64,000 nucleotides of DNA from Aristolochia californica (taxonomy: Eukaryota > Streptophyta > Magnoliopsida > Piperales > Aristolochiaceae), in assembly GCA_029961685.1 (NCBI GenBank), contig JARWKL010000004.1:25053610-25117609 (forward strand). The letters are read 5' to 3'. Of the stretch, positions 10,291 to 22,374 are shown piece after piece. The notes under the pieces were generated by a model that worked only from the letters and a program-made list of their open reading frames with translations, was not told where the DNA came from and did not search any database. Within the stretch, counting starts at the first letter, position 1. Each line of letters starts with the position of its first letter. The position numbers and the translations under genes are program-made.

Positions 10291-12866
10291 TTTTGGAAAT
10301 GGGAAAAAATGGCTTGTTTGACTCTGGAAAATATCCCACCGTACATTTAGTTGAGAATTTAATGTTATTCTCTTTAAAAGATTTGGATCCATAGGAAATT
10401 TGCATCTTTAACATGTTTCAAGCTTGCATATCCATTTTTTAAAACATGTGTAGAAAAATCACTTCTTAAAAAATTCCGAGCTATTAGGGTAGAACTAGTG
10501 GAATTTCCAAAACTTGGATAACTATACTTTTTTGTTCATTTTTGGTGTGTCAATAAATTTTATTTACTTATATTTGTTCATTGTTTTAAATTCTTTGCAT
10601 ACATAAACACTAAAATTTTGAGTCTATTGTGTTCAATTTGCCTTTTATCTCTTTTTTTTGTATACGAGATAAGGAAAAGTGAAAACTCAAGTTTTGATTT
10701 AAGAAAAAAGTATACATCTAAAATGGAAATGCACAATGCACAAATTTAGAGAGAGATAATTCCAAGAAGTGTTTGCAATTTTAAGAGATTGTAAACTCAT
10801 TTTAGTCTTAATATATCAGGTTCTACAATCTTCGGGAAAAGGGGGAGGCAGGGGATTTTTAAAAAAGTATTCACTCTCAATCCATAAGTCATTCCTAACA
10901 AAAATATACCCCGTTACGCATGGTAAATCACTTTACAATCATCTATAATCGTAAGGTCAGCTTTTTGTATATAGGCAAAATGGTGGCTTGTTCAACTCGG
11001 GTAAATATCCCACTGCTCGTTTACATGAGAATTTAATATTTTTCACTTTAAAAGCTTTGGATCCATAGGTCATTTGCATCTTTAACATGTTTCCAGCATG
11101 CATATCCATTTTTTAAAACATGTGTAGAAAAATATCTTTCTTGTAAAATTCCGAGCTATTCGGGGTGAACTAGTGGAATTCCCCAAACTTGGAAAAGGAA
11201 AATTTTGTGTTCATTTTCGGTGTGTGAATAAAATTTATTTAATTACATTTTTTTATAGCTTTAAATTCTTTCCATACATCAGCTCTAAAATCTTCATTTT
11301 GTTGTGATTTATTTGCATTTAATCTCTTTTTTTGTTTACGATTTGAAGGGAATGTGAAAACTCAACTTTTGATGTAAGAAAAAAGTATACATCTAAAATG
11401 GAAATGCACAATGCACAATTGTAGAGAGAGATAATTCCAAAAAGTGTTTGTAATTTTTAAGGATTGCAAACTCTTTTTAGTTTTTATATATCAGGTTTTC
11501 CAATTGTCGGGAAAAGGGGGAGGCGGGGGGGTTTTTAACTGAGTGTTGACACCCAATCCACAAGTCATTCCTTACAAAAATATAGCCCGTTACGCATGAT
11601 AGATCACTTTACAATCATCAATAATCGTTAGGTCAGCTTTTTGTGAATGGGCAAAATAATAGCTTGTTTTACTCGAGTAAATATCCAACCGCTTGTTCAC
11701 TTGAGAATTTAATGTTATTCTCTTTAAAAGGTTTGGACCCTTAGGTCATTTGCATCTTTAACATGTTTCAAGCGGGCATATATTTTTTTTAAAACATGTG
11801 TAGAAAAATCTCTTTCGAATAAAACTCCAATGCGATTAGGGTTGAACAAGTGGAATTACCAAAACTTGGATAACAAGACTTTTGTGTTAATTTGCAGTTT
11901 GTGAATAAATTTTCTTTTCTTACATTTGTTCATTGCTTTAAATTCTTTCCATACATAAACTCTAAAACTTTCATTTTCAAGTCATCTCTTTGCCTTTTAT
12001 CTCTTTTTCATGTTTACACGATGCAGGGAAAGTGAAAACTCAAGTTTTGATTGATGAAAAAGTATACATCAAAAATGGAAATTCACAATGCACAAATATA
12101 GAGAGAGATAATTCTAGAAAGTGTTTGTAATTTTTAGGGATTGTAAACTTTTTTTAGTTTTTATATATTAGGTTCTGCAATCGACGAGAAAAGGGGGAGA
12201 CGGGGAATTTTTAACTGAGTGTTGACTCGTAATCCATAACTCATTCCTTACAAAAATATTGCCCTTTACGCATGATAAATCACTTTGCAATCGCCTATGA
12301 TCGTTAGGTCAGCTTTTTGTAAATGGAGAAAATAATAGCTTGTTTGACTCGAGTAAATTTTCCACCGCATGTTCACTTGAGATTTTAATGTTATTCTCTA
12401 TAAAAGGTTTGGATTCATAGGTCATTTGCATCTTTAACATGTATCATGCATGCATATCCATTTTTTAAAACATGTGTATAAAAATTTCTTTCTTATAAAA
12501 TTCCAAGAAATTGGGGTTGAACTAGTGGAATTTCCCTAACTTGGATAACAAAACTTTTGTGTTCATTTGTGGTGTGTGAATAAATTTTCTTAACTAAAAT
12601 TTGGTTTATTGCTTTAAATTCTTTCCATACATAACTCTAAAATTTTCAGTTTGTTCTGATCTTTTTGTCTTTAATCTTTTTTTTTTTTTCGAGATGAAGG
12701 GAAGGTGAAAAGTCAAGTTTTGATTTAAAATAAAAGTATACATCTGAAATGGAAATGCACAATGCACAAATGTAGAGAGAGAAAATTCATAAAAGTGTCC
12801 GTAATTTTTAGGGATTGTAATCACTTTTCAGTTTTTATATATCAGGTTCTGGAATCGTCGGGAAAA

Positions 12867-12891
12867 GGGGGGGGGGGGGGGGGGGGGGGGG
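12867..12891 (+). repeat. Run of 25 G inside the G-rich box
   Basis: In other monomers this place reads AAAAGGGGGAGGCGGGGGA or close. Here the first G5 has become 25 consecutive G, followed by A and G5. It is the longest homopolymer in the window. The partner monomer in HOR copy 2 has seven G at 42128-42134 and then lacks about 19 bp of the box. The opposite strand would read as a proline run, which explains a proline-rich open frame here that is not a gene. Confidence 0.95.
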
Positions 12892-12960
12892 AGGGGGATT
12901 TTTAACTGAGTGTTGACTCCCAATCCATAAGTCATTCCTTAAAAAAATATAGCCCGTTAC

Positions 12961-12968
12961 GCTGATCG
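12961..12968 (+). repeat. Marker of short (type B, ~650 bp) monomers
   Basis: Short monomers lack about 25 bp between CCGTTACGC and GATCGTTAGG, leaving GCTGATCG or ACTGATCG. I see this form at 12961, 15679, 18354, 19628, 20931, 22260, 23534, 24855, 26183, 30877, 40882, 42187, 44811, 45461, 46786, 48099, 51440, 58181 and 62844 (19 units; four have ATTG or GTTG-type variants downstream). The identical breakpoint and the linked GGGAAAATATCCC variant in place of GGGTAAATATCCC argue for a single origin. Confidence 0.85.
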
Positions 12969-13040
12969 TTGGGTCAGATTTTTGTAAATGGGTAAAATAA
13001 TGGTTTGTTTGACTCGGGAAAATATCCCACCGCACGTTCA

Positions 13041-13112
13041 CATGGGAATTTAATGTTATTCTCTTTAAAAGGTTATTCACTTGAGAATTTAATGTCATTT
13101 TCATCTTTAACA
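13041..13112 (+). repeat. Monomer join with lost phase site
   Basis: Where GGTTTGGATCCATAGGTC is expected, the sequence goes from TTTAAAAGG to a second partial copy of TTCACTTGAGAATTTAATGT and then to TTTCATC. The GGATCC site is lost. Copy 2 carries the same rearrangement at 42271-42335 with later point changes, so it predates the HOR duplication. Confidence 0.8.
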
Positions 13113-14846
13113 TGATTCAAGCGTGCATATCTACTTTTTAAAACATGTGAAAAAAATTCTCTTTCTTATAAAAATCCGAGCTATTAGGGTTGAATTAGTG
13201 GAATTACCCAAACTTGGATAACAAGACTTTTGTGTTAATTTGTGGTTTGTGAATAAATTTACTCTTATTACATTTGTTCATTGCTTCAAATTCTTCCCAC
13301 ACATAAAATCTAAAACATTAATTTTAATGTGATCTATTTGCCTTTAAGAAAAATGTATCAATCTAAAATGGAAATGTAGAATGCATAAATGTAGAGAGAG
13401 ATAATTCCAAAATGTGCCTGTAATATTTAGGGATTGTAAACTCTTTTTAGTTTTTATATATCAGGTTCTGCAATCTTCGGGAAAAGGGGGTGGCGGGGGA
13501 TTTTTAACTGAGTTTTGACTCCCTATCCATAAGTCATTCCTTCCAAAAATTTAGCCTCTTATGCATCATAAATCACTTTACAATCATCTATGATCGTTAG
13601 GTCAGCTTTAGGTAAATGGGTAAAATAATTGCTTGTTTGACTCGGGTAAATATCCCACCGCACGTTCTCTTGAGAATTTAATTTTATTCTATTTAAAACT
13701 TTTGGATCCATTGGTCATTAGTATCTTTAACATGTTTTTAGCAGGCATATCTATTTTTTAAAACATGTGTAGAAAAATCTCTTTCATATAAAATTTTGAG
13801 CTATTAGGCTTGAACGAGTGGAATTACCGAAACTTGGATAGAAAAACTTTTGTGTTCATTTGTTGTGTGTGAATAAATTTTATTTTCTTACATTTGTTCA
13901 TTGCTTTAAATTCTTTCCATACATAAAGTCTAAAATTTTCATTTTGTTGTGCTGTACTTGCCTTTAATCTCTTTTTTTGTTTGCTTACGAGATGAAGGGA
14001 AAGTGAAAACTCAAGTTTTTATTTAAGAAAAAAGTATACATCTGAAATGGAAATGCACAATGCAAAAAATGTAGAGAGAGATAATTCCGAAAAGTGTTTT
14101 TAATTTTTACGGTTTGTAAACTCTTTTTAGTTTTTATATATCTAGTTCTTCATCAGTCGAGAAAAGAGGGAGGCAAGGGATTTTAAACTGAGTGTTGACT
14201 CCCAATCCATAAGTCATTCCCTACAAAAATAAAGCCTGTTACGTTTGATAAATCACTTTATAATCCTCTATGATCGTTAGGTCAGCTTTTTGTAAATTGG
14301 CAAAATAATGGCTTGTTTGACTCGGGTAAATAGCCCACCGCATGTTCTCTTGAGAATTTAATGTTATTCTCTTTAAAAGATTTGGATCCTTAGGACATTT
14401 GCATCTTTAACATGTTTCAAGCATTCATATCCATTTTTTAAAACATATGTAGATAAATCTCTTTCTCATAAAATTCCGAGCTATTTGGGTTGAAGTAGTG
14501 GAATTACCCAAACTTGGATAACAAAATATTTGTGTTCATTTGTTGGATGTGAATAAATTTTCTTTACTTGCATTTGTTTATTGCTTTAAATTGTTTCCGT
14601 ACATAAACTCTAAAATTTTTATTTTGTTGTGATCTATTTGCCTTTTATCTCTTTTTTATTTTACAAGATGAAAGGGAAGTGAAAACTCAAGTTTTAATTT
14701 AAGAAAAAAGTATACATTTAAAATGGAAATTCACAATGCACAAATGTAGAGAGAGAAAATTCCAAAAAGTTTCTGTACTTTTAGGGATTGGAAACTCTTT
14801 TTAGTTTTTAAATTTCAGGTTATGCAATCCTCGGGAAAAGGGGGAT

Positions 14847-15010
14847 GCGGGGGATATTTAACTGAGTGTTGACTCCCAATCCATAAGCCATTCCGTAAAA
14901 ATATAGCGTGTTAGGCATGAAAAATATAGCGGGGGATTTTTAACCTTGTGTTGACTCCTAATCCTTAAGTCATTCCTTACAAAAATATAGCCCGTTACGG
15001 ATGGTAAATC
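14847..15010 (+). repeat. 82 bp partial tandem duplication, copy 1
   Basis: GCGGGGGAT recurs at 14847 and 14929, and the GTTGACTCC and CATTCC motifs follow each, with ATATAGCG at the join. The host unit is 756 bp instead of 674. The same event with the same period is at 43979-44142 in copy 2 (GCGGGGGAT at 43979 and 44061), so it predates the HOR duplication. Confidence 0.88.
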
Positions 15011-16469
15011 ACTTTATAAGCATCCATGATGGTTAGGTCAGCTTTTTGTAAATGGGCTAAATAATGGCTTGTTTGACTCAAGTAAATATCCCACCGCACG
15101 TTCACTTGAGATTTTAATGTTTTTTTCTTTAAAAGGTTTGGAACCATAGGTCATTTGCATCTTTAACATGTTTCAAGTATGCAAATCCATTTTTTAAAAC
15201 ATGTGTAGAAAAATCTCTTTCTTATAAAATTCCGAACAATTAGGGTTGAACTAGTGGAATTTACCAAACTATGATAAGAAAACTTATGTGTTCGTTTGTG
15301 GTGTGTGAATAAATTTTCTTTACTTGCATTCTTTTATAGATTTAAATTCTTTCCATACATAAAACTTGAAAATTTTCAATTTGTTGTGATCTTTTTGCCT
15401 TTTATCTCTTTTTTGTTTTGTTTCCGAGATGAAGGGAAAGTGAATACTCAAGTTTTGATTTAAGATAAAAGTATACATCTAAAATGGAAATGCACAATGC
15501 ACAAATGTAGAGAGAGATAATTCCAAAAAGTAGCCGTAATTTTTAGGGACTATAAACTCTTTTTAGTCTCTATATATCAGGTTCTGCAATCTTCGGGAAA
15601 AGGGGGAGGCGGGGGATTTTTAACTGAGTGTCGACTCCCAATCCATAAGTCATTCCTTACAAAAATATACCCTGTTACGCTGATCGTTAGGTTAGGTCTT
15701 CTGTAAATGTGCAAAATAATAGCTTGTTTGACTCGGGAAAATATCCCACCGCACGTTCACTTGAGAATTTAATGTTATTCAGTTTAAAAGGATTGGATCC
15801 ATAGGTCATTTGCATCTTTCACATGTTTCAAGCGTGCATATCTATTTTTTAAAACATGTGTAGAAAAATCTTTTTCTTATAAAATTTCGAGCTTTTAGGG
15901 TTGAACTAGTGGAATTAGGCAAACTTGGATAACAAGACTTTTGTGTTAATTTGTGGTTTGTGAATAAATTTTCTTTTATTACATTTTTCATTGCTTTAAA
16001 TTCTTTCCATACATAAACTCTAAAATTTTAATTTTGATGTGATCTATTTGCCTTTTATCTCTTTTTTATGTTTACGAGATGAGGGGAAAGTGAAAACTCA
16101 GGTTTTGATTTAAGAAAAAAATATACATCTACAATGGAAACGTAGAATGCACAAATGTAGAGAGATATAATTCCAAAACGTGGCTATAATTTTTAGGGAT
16201 TGTAAACACTTTTTAGTTTTTATATATCAGGTTCTGCAATCGTCGAGAAAAGGGGGTGGCGAGGGACTTTTAATTGAGTGTTGACTCCCAATCCATAAGT
16301 CATTCCTAACAAATATTTAGCCCGTTACACATGATAAATCACTTTACAATCATCTACGATCGTTGGGTCAGCTTTTTTTAAATGGGCAAAATAATGGCTT
16401 GTTTGACTCGGGTAAGTATCCCACCACATGTTCTCTTGAGAATTTAATATTATTCTCTTTAAAAGATTT

Positions 16470-18468
16470 GGATCCATAGGTCATTTGCATCTTTAACATG
16501 TTTCAAACATGCATATCCATTTGTTAAAACATATGTAGATAAATCTCTTTCTTATAAAATTCCGAGCTATTTGGGTTAAACTAGTGGAATTACCCACACT
16601 TGGATAACAAAAATTTTGTGTTCATTTGTGGGGTGTGAATAAATTTTCTTTACTTACATTTTTTTATTTCTTTAAATTGTTTTCGTACATAAACTCTAAA
16701 AATTTCATTTTGTTGTGATTTATTTGCCTTTTATCTCTTTTTTTTGTTTACGAGATGAAAGGGAAGTGAAAACTCCAGTTTTTATTTAAGAAAAACGTAT
16801 ACGTTTAAAATGGAAATGCAGAATGCACAAATGTAGAGAGAGATAATTCCAAAAAGTATCTGTAATTTTTAGGGATTGGAAACTCTTTTTAGTTTTTAAA
16901 TTTCAGGTTCTGCAAACGTCGGGAAAAGGGGGAGGCAATGGATTTTTAACTGATTGTTGACTCCCAATCCATAAGTCATTGCTTTAAACAATATAGCCCA
17001 TTAGGCATGATAAATTACTTTACAATCATCTATGATCGTTAGGTTAGCTTTTTGTAAATTGGCAAAATAATGGCTTATTTTACTCGGGTGAATATCCGAC
17101 TGCACTTTCACATGAGAATTTAATGTTATTCTCTTTAAAAGGTTTGGATCCATAGGTCACTTGCATCTTTAACATGTTTAAAGCAAGCATATCTATTTTT
17201 TAAAGCATGTGTAGAAAAATATCTTCTTATAAAATTCCTAGCTATTAGGTTTGAACTTGTGGAATTTCCCAAACTTGGATAACAAAACTTTTGTGTTTAT
17301 TTGTGGTGTGTGAATAATTTTATTTATTTACATCTTTTTATTGCTTTAAATTCTTTCCATTCATAAACTCTAAAATTTTCAGTTTGTTGTGATCTATTTG
17401 CCTTTTATCTCTTTTTTCGCTTACAAGATTAAGGAAAAGTGAAAACTCAAGTTTTGATTTAAGAAAAAAGTATCCATCTAAAATTGAAATGCACAATACA
17501 AAAATATAGAGAGAGATAATTCCAAAAAGTGTTCGTAATTTTTAGGGATTGTAAACTTTTTTTAGTTTTTATATATCAGGTTCTGCAATCATCAAGAAAA
17601 GGGGGAGGCTGGGAATATTTAACTAAGTGTTGACTCGCAATCCATAAGTCATTCCATACAAAAAGATAGCCCATTACATATGATAAATCACTTTACAATC
17701 ATCTATGATCTTTAGTTCAGCATTTTGTAAATGGGCAAAATAATAACTTGTTTGACTCGAGTAAATATCCCATCGCATGTTCACATGAGATTTTAATGTT
17801 ATTATCTAAAATTTTTTTGGATCTATAGGTCATTTGCATCTTTAACATGTTTCAAGCATGCATATCATTTTTTAAATCATTTGTAGAAAAATCTCTTTCT
17901 TTTAAAATTCCGAGCAATTAGGGTTGAACCAGTGGAATTTCCCAAACTTGGATAACAAAATTGTTGTGTTCATTTGTGGGGTGTGAATAAATTTTCTTTA
18001 CTAACATTTGTTTATTGCTTTAAATTCTTTCCATACATAAACACTTAAATTTTCAGTTTGTTGTGATCTTTCAGCCTTTTATCTCTTTTTTTTTGTTTCC
18101 GAGATGAAGGGGAAGTGAAAAATCAAGTTTTGATTTAAGATAAAGTATACATCTTAAATAGAAATGCACAATACTCAAATGTAGAGAGAGATAATTCCAA
18201 AAATTGTCCATAATTTTTAACAGATTGTACACGTTTTTCAATTTTTATATATCAGGTTCTGTAATTGTCGGGAAAAGGGGGAGGCGGGGGATTTTTAACT
18301 GAGTGTTGACTCCCAATCCATAAGTCATTCCTTACAAAAATATAGTCCGTTACGCTGATCGTTAGGTAAACTTTTTGTAAATCAGCAAAATAATGGATTG
18401 TTTGACTCGGGAAAATATCCCACCGCACGTTCACTTGAGAATTTAATGTTATTCTCTTTAAAAGGTTT
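16470..18468 (+). repeat. Three monomers present only in HOR copy 1
   Basis: Phase sites are at 16470, 17146 and 17819 (GGATCT). Copy 2 passes from the equivalent of the 15795 unit to the hexamer region without them. The 16470 unit belongs to the variant group with ATATGTAGATAAATC and TTGTTTTCGTACAT, also represented at 14384, 27648, 43516 and 59646. They could be an insertion in copy 1 or, more simply, part of a larger deletion in copy 2. Confidence 0.7.
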
Positions 18469-21400
18469 CAATCCTTAGGTAATTTGTATCTTTAACATGT
18501 TTCTAGCGGGCATATCTATTTTTTAAAACATGTGTAGAAAAATCTCATTCTTATAAAATTCCGAGCTATTAGGGTTGAACTAGTGGAATTACCCAAACTT
18601 GGATAGCAAAACTTTTGTATTAAATTGTGGTTTGTGAATAAATTTACTTTTCTTAAATTTTTTCATTGCTTTAAATTCTTTCTGTACATAAACTCTAAAA
18701 ATTTCATTTTGAAGTGATCTCTTTGCGTTTTATCTCTTTTTGATGTTTATGAGATGAAGGGAAAATGAAAACTGAAGTTTTGATTTAAGAAAAAAGTATA
18801 CATCTAAACGGGAAATTACAATGAACAAATATAGAGAGAGATAATTCCAGAAAGTGTTTATAATTTTTAGTGATTGTAAATTTTTTTTAGTTTTTATATA
18901 TCGGGTTTTGCAATCGTCGAGAAAAGGGGGAGGTGGGGAATTTTTAACTGAGTGTTGACTCGCAATCCATAAGTCATCCCTTACAAAAATATAGCTAGTT
19001 ACGCATGTTAAATCACTTTACAATAATCTATGATCGTTAGGTCAGCTTTTTTTAAATGGAAAAATAATAGCTTGTTCTCTATAAAAGGTTTTGGATCCAT
19101 AGGTGATTTGCATCTTTAACATGTATCAAGCATGCATATCCATTTTTTAAAACATGTGTGGAAAAATCTCTTTCTTATCACATTCCGAGCAATTAGGGTT
19201 GAACTAGTGGAATTTCCCAAACATGGATAACGAAACTTTTGTGTTCATTTGTGGTGTGTGAATAAATTTTCCTTAATTACATTTGTTTATTGCTTTAAAT
19301 TCTTTCCATACATAAACTCTAACATTTTCAGTTTGTTCTGATCTTTTTGCCTTTTATCTCTTTTTTTTGTTTACGTGATGAAGGGAAAGTGAAAACTCAA
19401 GTTTTGATTTAAGATAAAAGTATACATCTAAAATGGAAATGCACAATGCACAAATGTAGAGAGAGATAGTTCCAAAAAGTGTCTGTAAATTTTAGGGATT
19501 GTAAACACTTTTCAGTTTTTATATATAAGGTTCTGCAATCGTCAGGAAAAGGGGGAGGCGGGGGATTTTTAACTGAGTGTTGACTCCCAATCCATAAGTC
19601 ATTCCTTACGAAAATATAGCCCGTTACGCTGATCGTTAGGTCAACTTTTTGTAAATGGGCAAAATAATAGCTTGCTTGACTCGGGAAAATATCCCACCGC
19701 ACGTTCACTTGAGAATCTAATGTGATTCTCTTTAAAAGGTTTGGATCCTTAGGTCATTTGCATCTTTAACATTTTTCAAGTGGGCATATCTATTTTTTAA
19801 AACATGTGTTTAAAAATCTCTTTCTAATAAAATTCAAATGCTATTTGGGTTGAACTAGTGGAATTACCCAAACTTGGATAACAAGACTTTTGTGTTAATT
19901 TGTGATTTGTGAATAAATTTTATTTTCTTACATTTGTTCATTGCCTTAAATTCTTTCCATACATAATCTCTAAAACTTTAATTTTGAAGTCATGTCTTTG
20001 CCTTTTATCTCTTTTTTATGTTTACGAGATGAAGGGAAAGTGAAAAGTCAAGTTTTGATTTAAGAAAAAGCACAATGTACACATATAGGGAGAGATAATT
20101 CCTGAAAAGTTTTTAATTTTTAGGGATTGTAAATTTTTTTTAGTTTTTATATATCATGTTTTGCAATCGTCGAGAAAAGGAGGAGGGGAAATTTTTAACT
20201 AAGTGTTGACTTGCAATCCATAAGTCATTTCTTACAAAACTATTGCCCGTTATGCATGATAAATCACTTTACAATCATCTATGATCGTTAGGTCAGCTTT
20301 TTGTGAATGGGCAAAATAATAGCTTGTTTGACTCGAGTAAATATCCCACCGCACGTTCACTTGGGATTTTAATGTTATTCCCCATAAAAGGTTTGGATCC
20401 ATAGGTCATTTCCATCTTTAACATGTATCAAGAATGCATATCCATTTTTTAAAACATGTGCAGAAAAATCCCTTTGTTATAAAATTCCGAGCAATTGGGG
20501 TTGAACTAGTGGAATTTCCCAAACTTGGATAACAAAACTTTTTTGTTCATTTGTGGTGTCTAAAAAAATTTTATTTACTTACATTTGTTTATTGCTTTAA
20601 ATTATTTCCATAAATAAACTCTAAAATTTTCAATTTGTTCTGATCTTTTTGTCTTTTATCTCTTTTTTTTTGTTTTCGAGATGAAGGGAAAGTGAAAACT
20701 CAAGTTTTGATTCAAAATAAAAGTATGCATCTAAAATGGAAATTCACAATGCACAAATGTAGAGAGAGATAATTCTTAAAAGTGTCCATAATTTTTAGGG
20801 ATTGTAATCACTTTTCGGTTTTTATATATCAGGTTCTGCAATCGTCAGGACAAGGGGGAGGCGGGGGATTTTAAACTGAGTATTGACTCCCAATCCAAAA
20901 GTGAATCCTTACAAAAATATAGCCCGGTACACTGATCGTTAGGTCAGATTTTTGTAAATGGGCAAAATAATGGCTTGTTTGACTGGGGAAAATATCCCAC
21001 CGCACGTTCACTTGAGAATTTAATGTTATTCTCTTTAAAAGATTTGGATCCATAGGTCATTTTCATCTTTAACATGATTCAAGCGTGCATATCTACTTTT
21101 TAAAACATGTAAAAAATTCTCTTTCTTATAAAAATTCGAGCTATTAGGGTTGAATTAGTGGAATTACCCAAACTTGGATAACAAGACATCTGTGTTAATT
21201 TATGGTTTGTGAATAAATTTACTTTTATTACATTTGTTCATTGCTTCAAATTCTTTCCACACATCAAAATCTAAAACTTTCATTTTGTTGTGATGTATTT
21301 GCCTTTAATCTCTTTTTTTTATGTTTACGAGATGAAGGGAAAGTGAAAACTCAAGTTTTGATTGAAGAAAAATCCATCAATCAAAAATGGAAATGTAGAA

Positions 21401-22374
21401 TGCACAAATGTAGAGAAAGATAATTCCAAAAAGTGCCTGTAATTTTTAGGGATTGTAAACTCTTTTTAGTTTTTATATATCACGTTCTGCAATCGTCGGG
21501 AAAAGGGGGTGGCGGGGGATTTTTAACTGAGTGTTGACTCCCTATCCATAAGTCATTCCTTCCAAAAATATAGCCTGTTACGCATGATAAATCACTTTAC
21601 AATTATCTATGATCGTTAGGTCAACTTTAGGTAAACGGGTAAAATAATCGCAGGTTTGACTCAGGTAACTATCCCATCGCACGTTCTCTTGGGAATTTAA
21701 TTTTATTCTCTTTAAAAGGTTTGGGTCCATAGGTCATTTGTATCTTTAACATGTTTCTAGCAGGTATATCTATTTTTTAAAACATGTGTAGAAAAATCTC
21801 TTTCTTATAAAATTCCGAGCTATTAGGGTGGAACTAGTGGAATTACCGAAACTTGGATAGCAAAACTTTTGTGTTCATTTGTGGTGTGTGAATAAATTTT
21901 ATTTTCTTACATTTATTTATTGCTTTAAATTCTTTCCATACATCAACTTTAAAATTTTCATTTTGTTGTGCGCTACTTGCCTTTTATCTCTTTTTTTTGT
22001 TTACGAGATGTGGGGAAAGTGAAAACGCAAGTTCTTATTTAAGAAACAGGTATACATCTAAAATGGAAATGCACAATGCACAAATATAGAGAGAGATAAT
22101 TCCAAAAATTGTTCGTAGTTTTTAACGGATTGTACACGCTTTTTAGTTTTTATATATCAGGTTCTGTAATTGTCAGGAAAAGGGGGAGGCGGGGGATTTT
22201 TAACTGAGTGTTGACTCCCAATCCATAAGTCATTCCTTAAAAAAAATATAGTCCGTTACGCTGATCGTTAGGTAAACTTTTTGTAAATCGGCAAAATAAT
22301 GGATTGTTTGACTTGGGAAAATATCCCACCGCACGTTCACTTGAGAATTTAATGTTATTCTTTTTAAAAGGTTC
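18469..22374 (+). repeat. Six-monomer block, first copy (3.9 kb)
   Basis: Phase sites are at 18469 (CAATCC), 19093, 19743, 20395, 21046 and 21723 (GGGTCC). Spacings of 624, 650, 652, 651, 677 and 652 bp are mirrored in the next block by 624, 650, 673, 648, 677 and 651. The similarity to the second copy starts upstream, at about 18200, where both carry ATTGTACACG. The 624 bp unit lacks about 50 bp before its end, so CTTG is followed directly by TTCTCTATAAAAGG. One difference between the blocks is a 21 bp deletion at about 20070. Confidence 0.88.
20060..20080 (+). repeat. 21 bp deletion with GCA at the break
   Basis: TTTAAGAAAAAGCA is followed directly by CAATGTACAC, while the partners at 23960-24005 and 45893-45935 have a further 21 bp ending in a second GCA. 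The loss is between two GCA triplets, consistent with slippage or microhomology repair. Confidence 0.8.

Larger units (their letters stand above)
8550..16469 (+). repeat. HOR copy 1, segment S2 (12 monomers)
   Basis: Phase sites are at 8550, 9227 (GCATCC), 9902, 10385, 11059, 11735 (GGACCC), 12411, about 13071 (site lost), 13704, 14384, 15140 (GGAACC) and 15795. The segment pairs with 36968-45150: 8550 with 36968, 9227 with 37646, 11059 with 39668, 12411 with 41673, 13704 with 42924, 15140 with 44272, 15795 with 44927. Bases 8641-8700 and 37059-37118 differ at 2 of 60. Copy-specific events: a 483 bp truncated unit before 10385, one monomer fewer between 11059 and 11735 than copy 2 has, and a 25-G run at 12867. 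Confidence 0.85.

Noticed and set aside
12835..13113. Proline-rich minus-strand frame of 92 codons
   Set aside because: The proline run is the complement of the 25-G tract and the rest is the generic satellite frame seen in other monomers. There is no independent coding signal.
14929..15140. Possible insertion of foreign DNA in a 756 bp monomer
   Set aside because: The extra 82 bp is a duplicate of the monomer's own G-rich region and is shared with 44061.
20871..21053. Minus-strand frames starting MDPNLLKRITLNS (also 46726-46908)
   Set aside because: Same minus-strand satellite frame, extended into the GGATCC region by chance. The start and stop vary between monomers.
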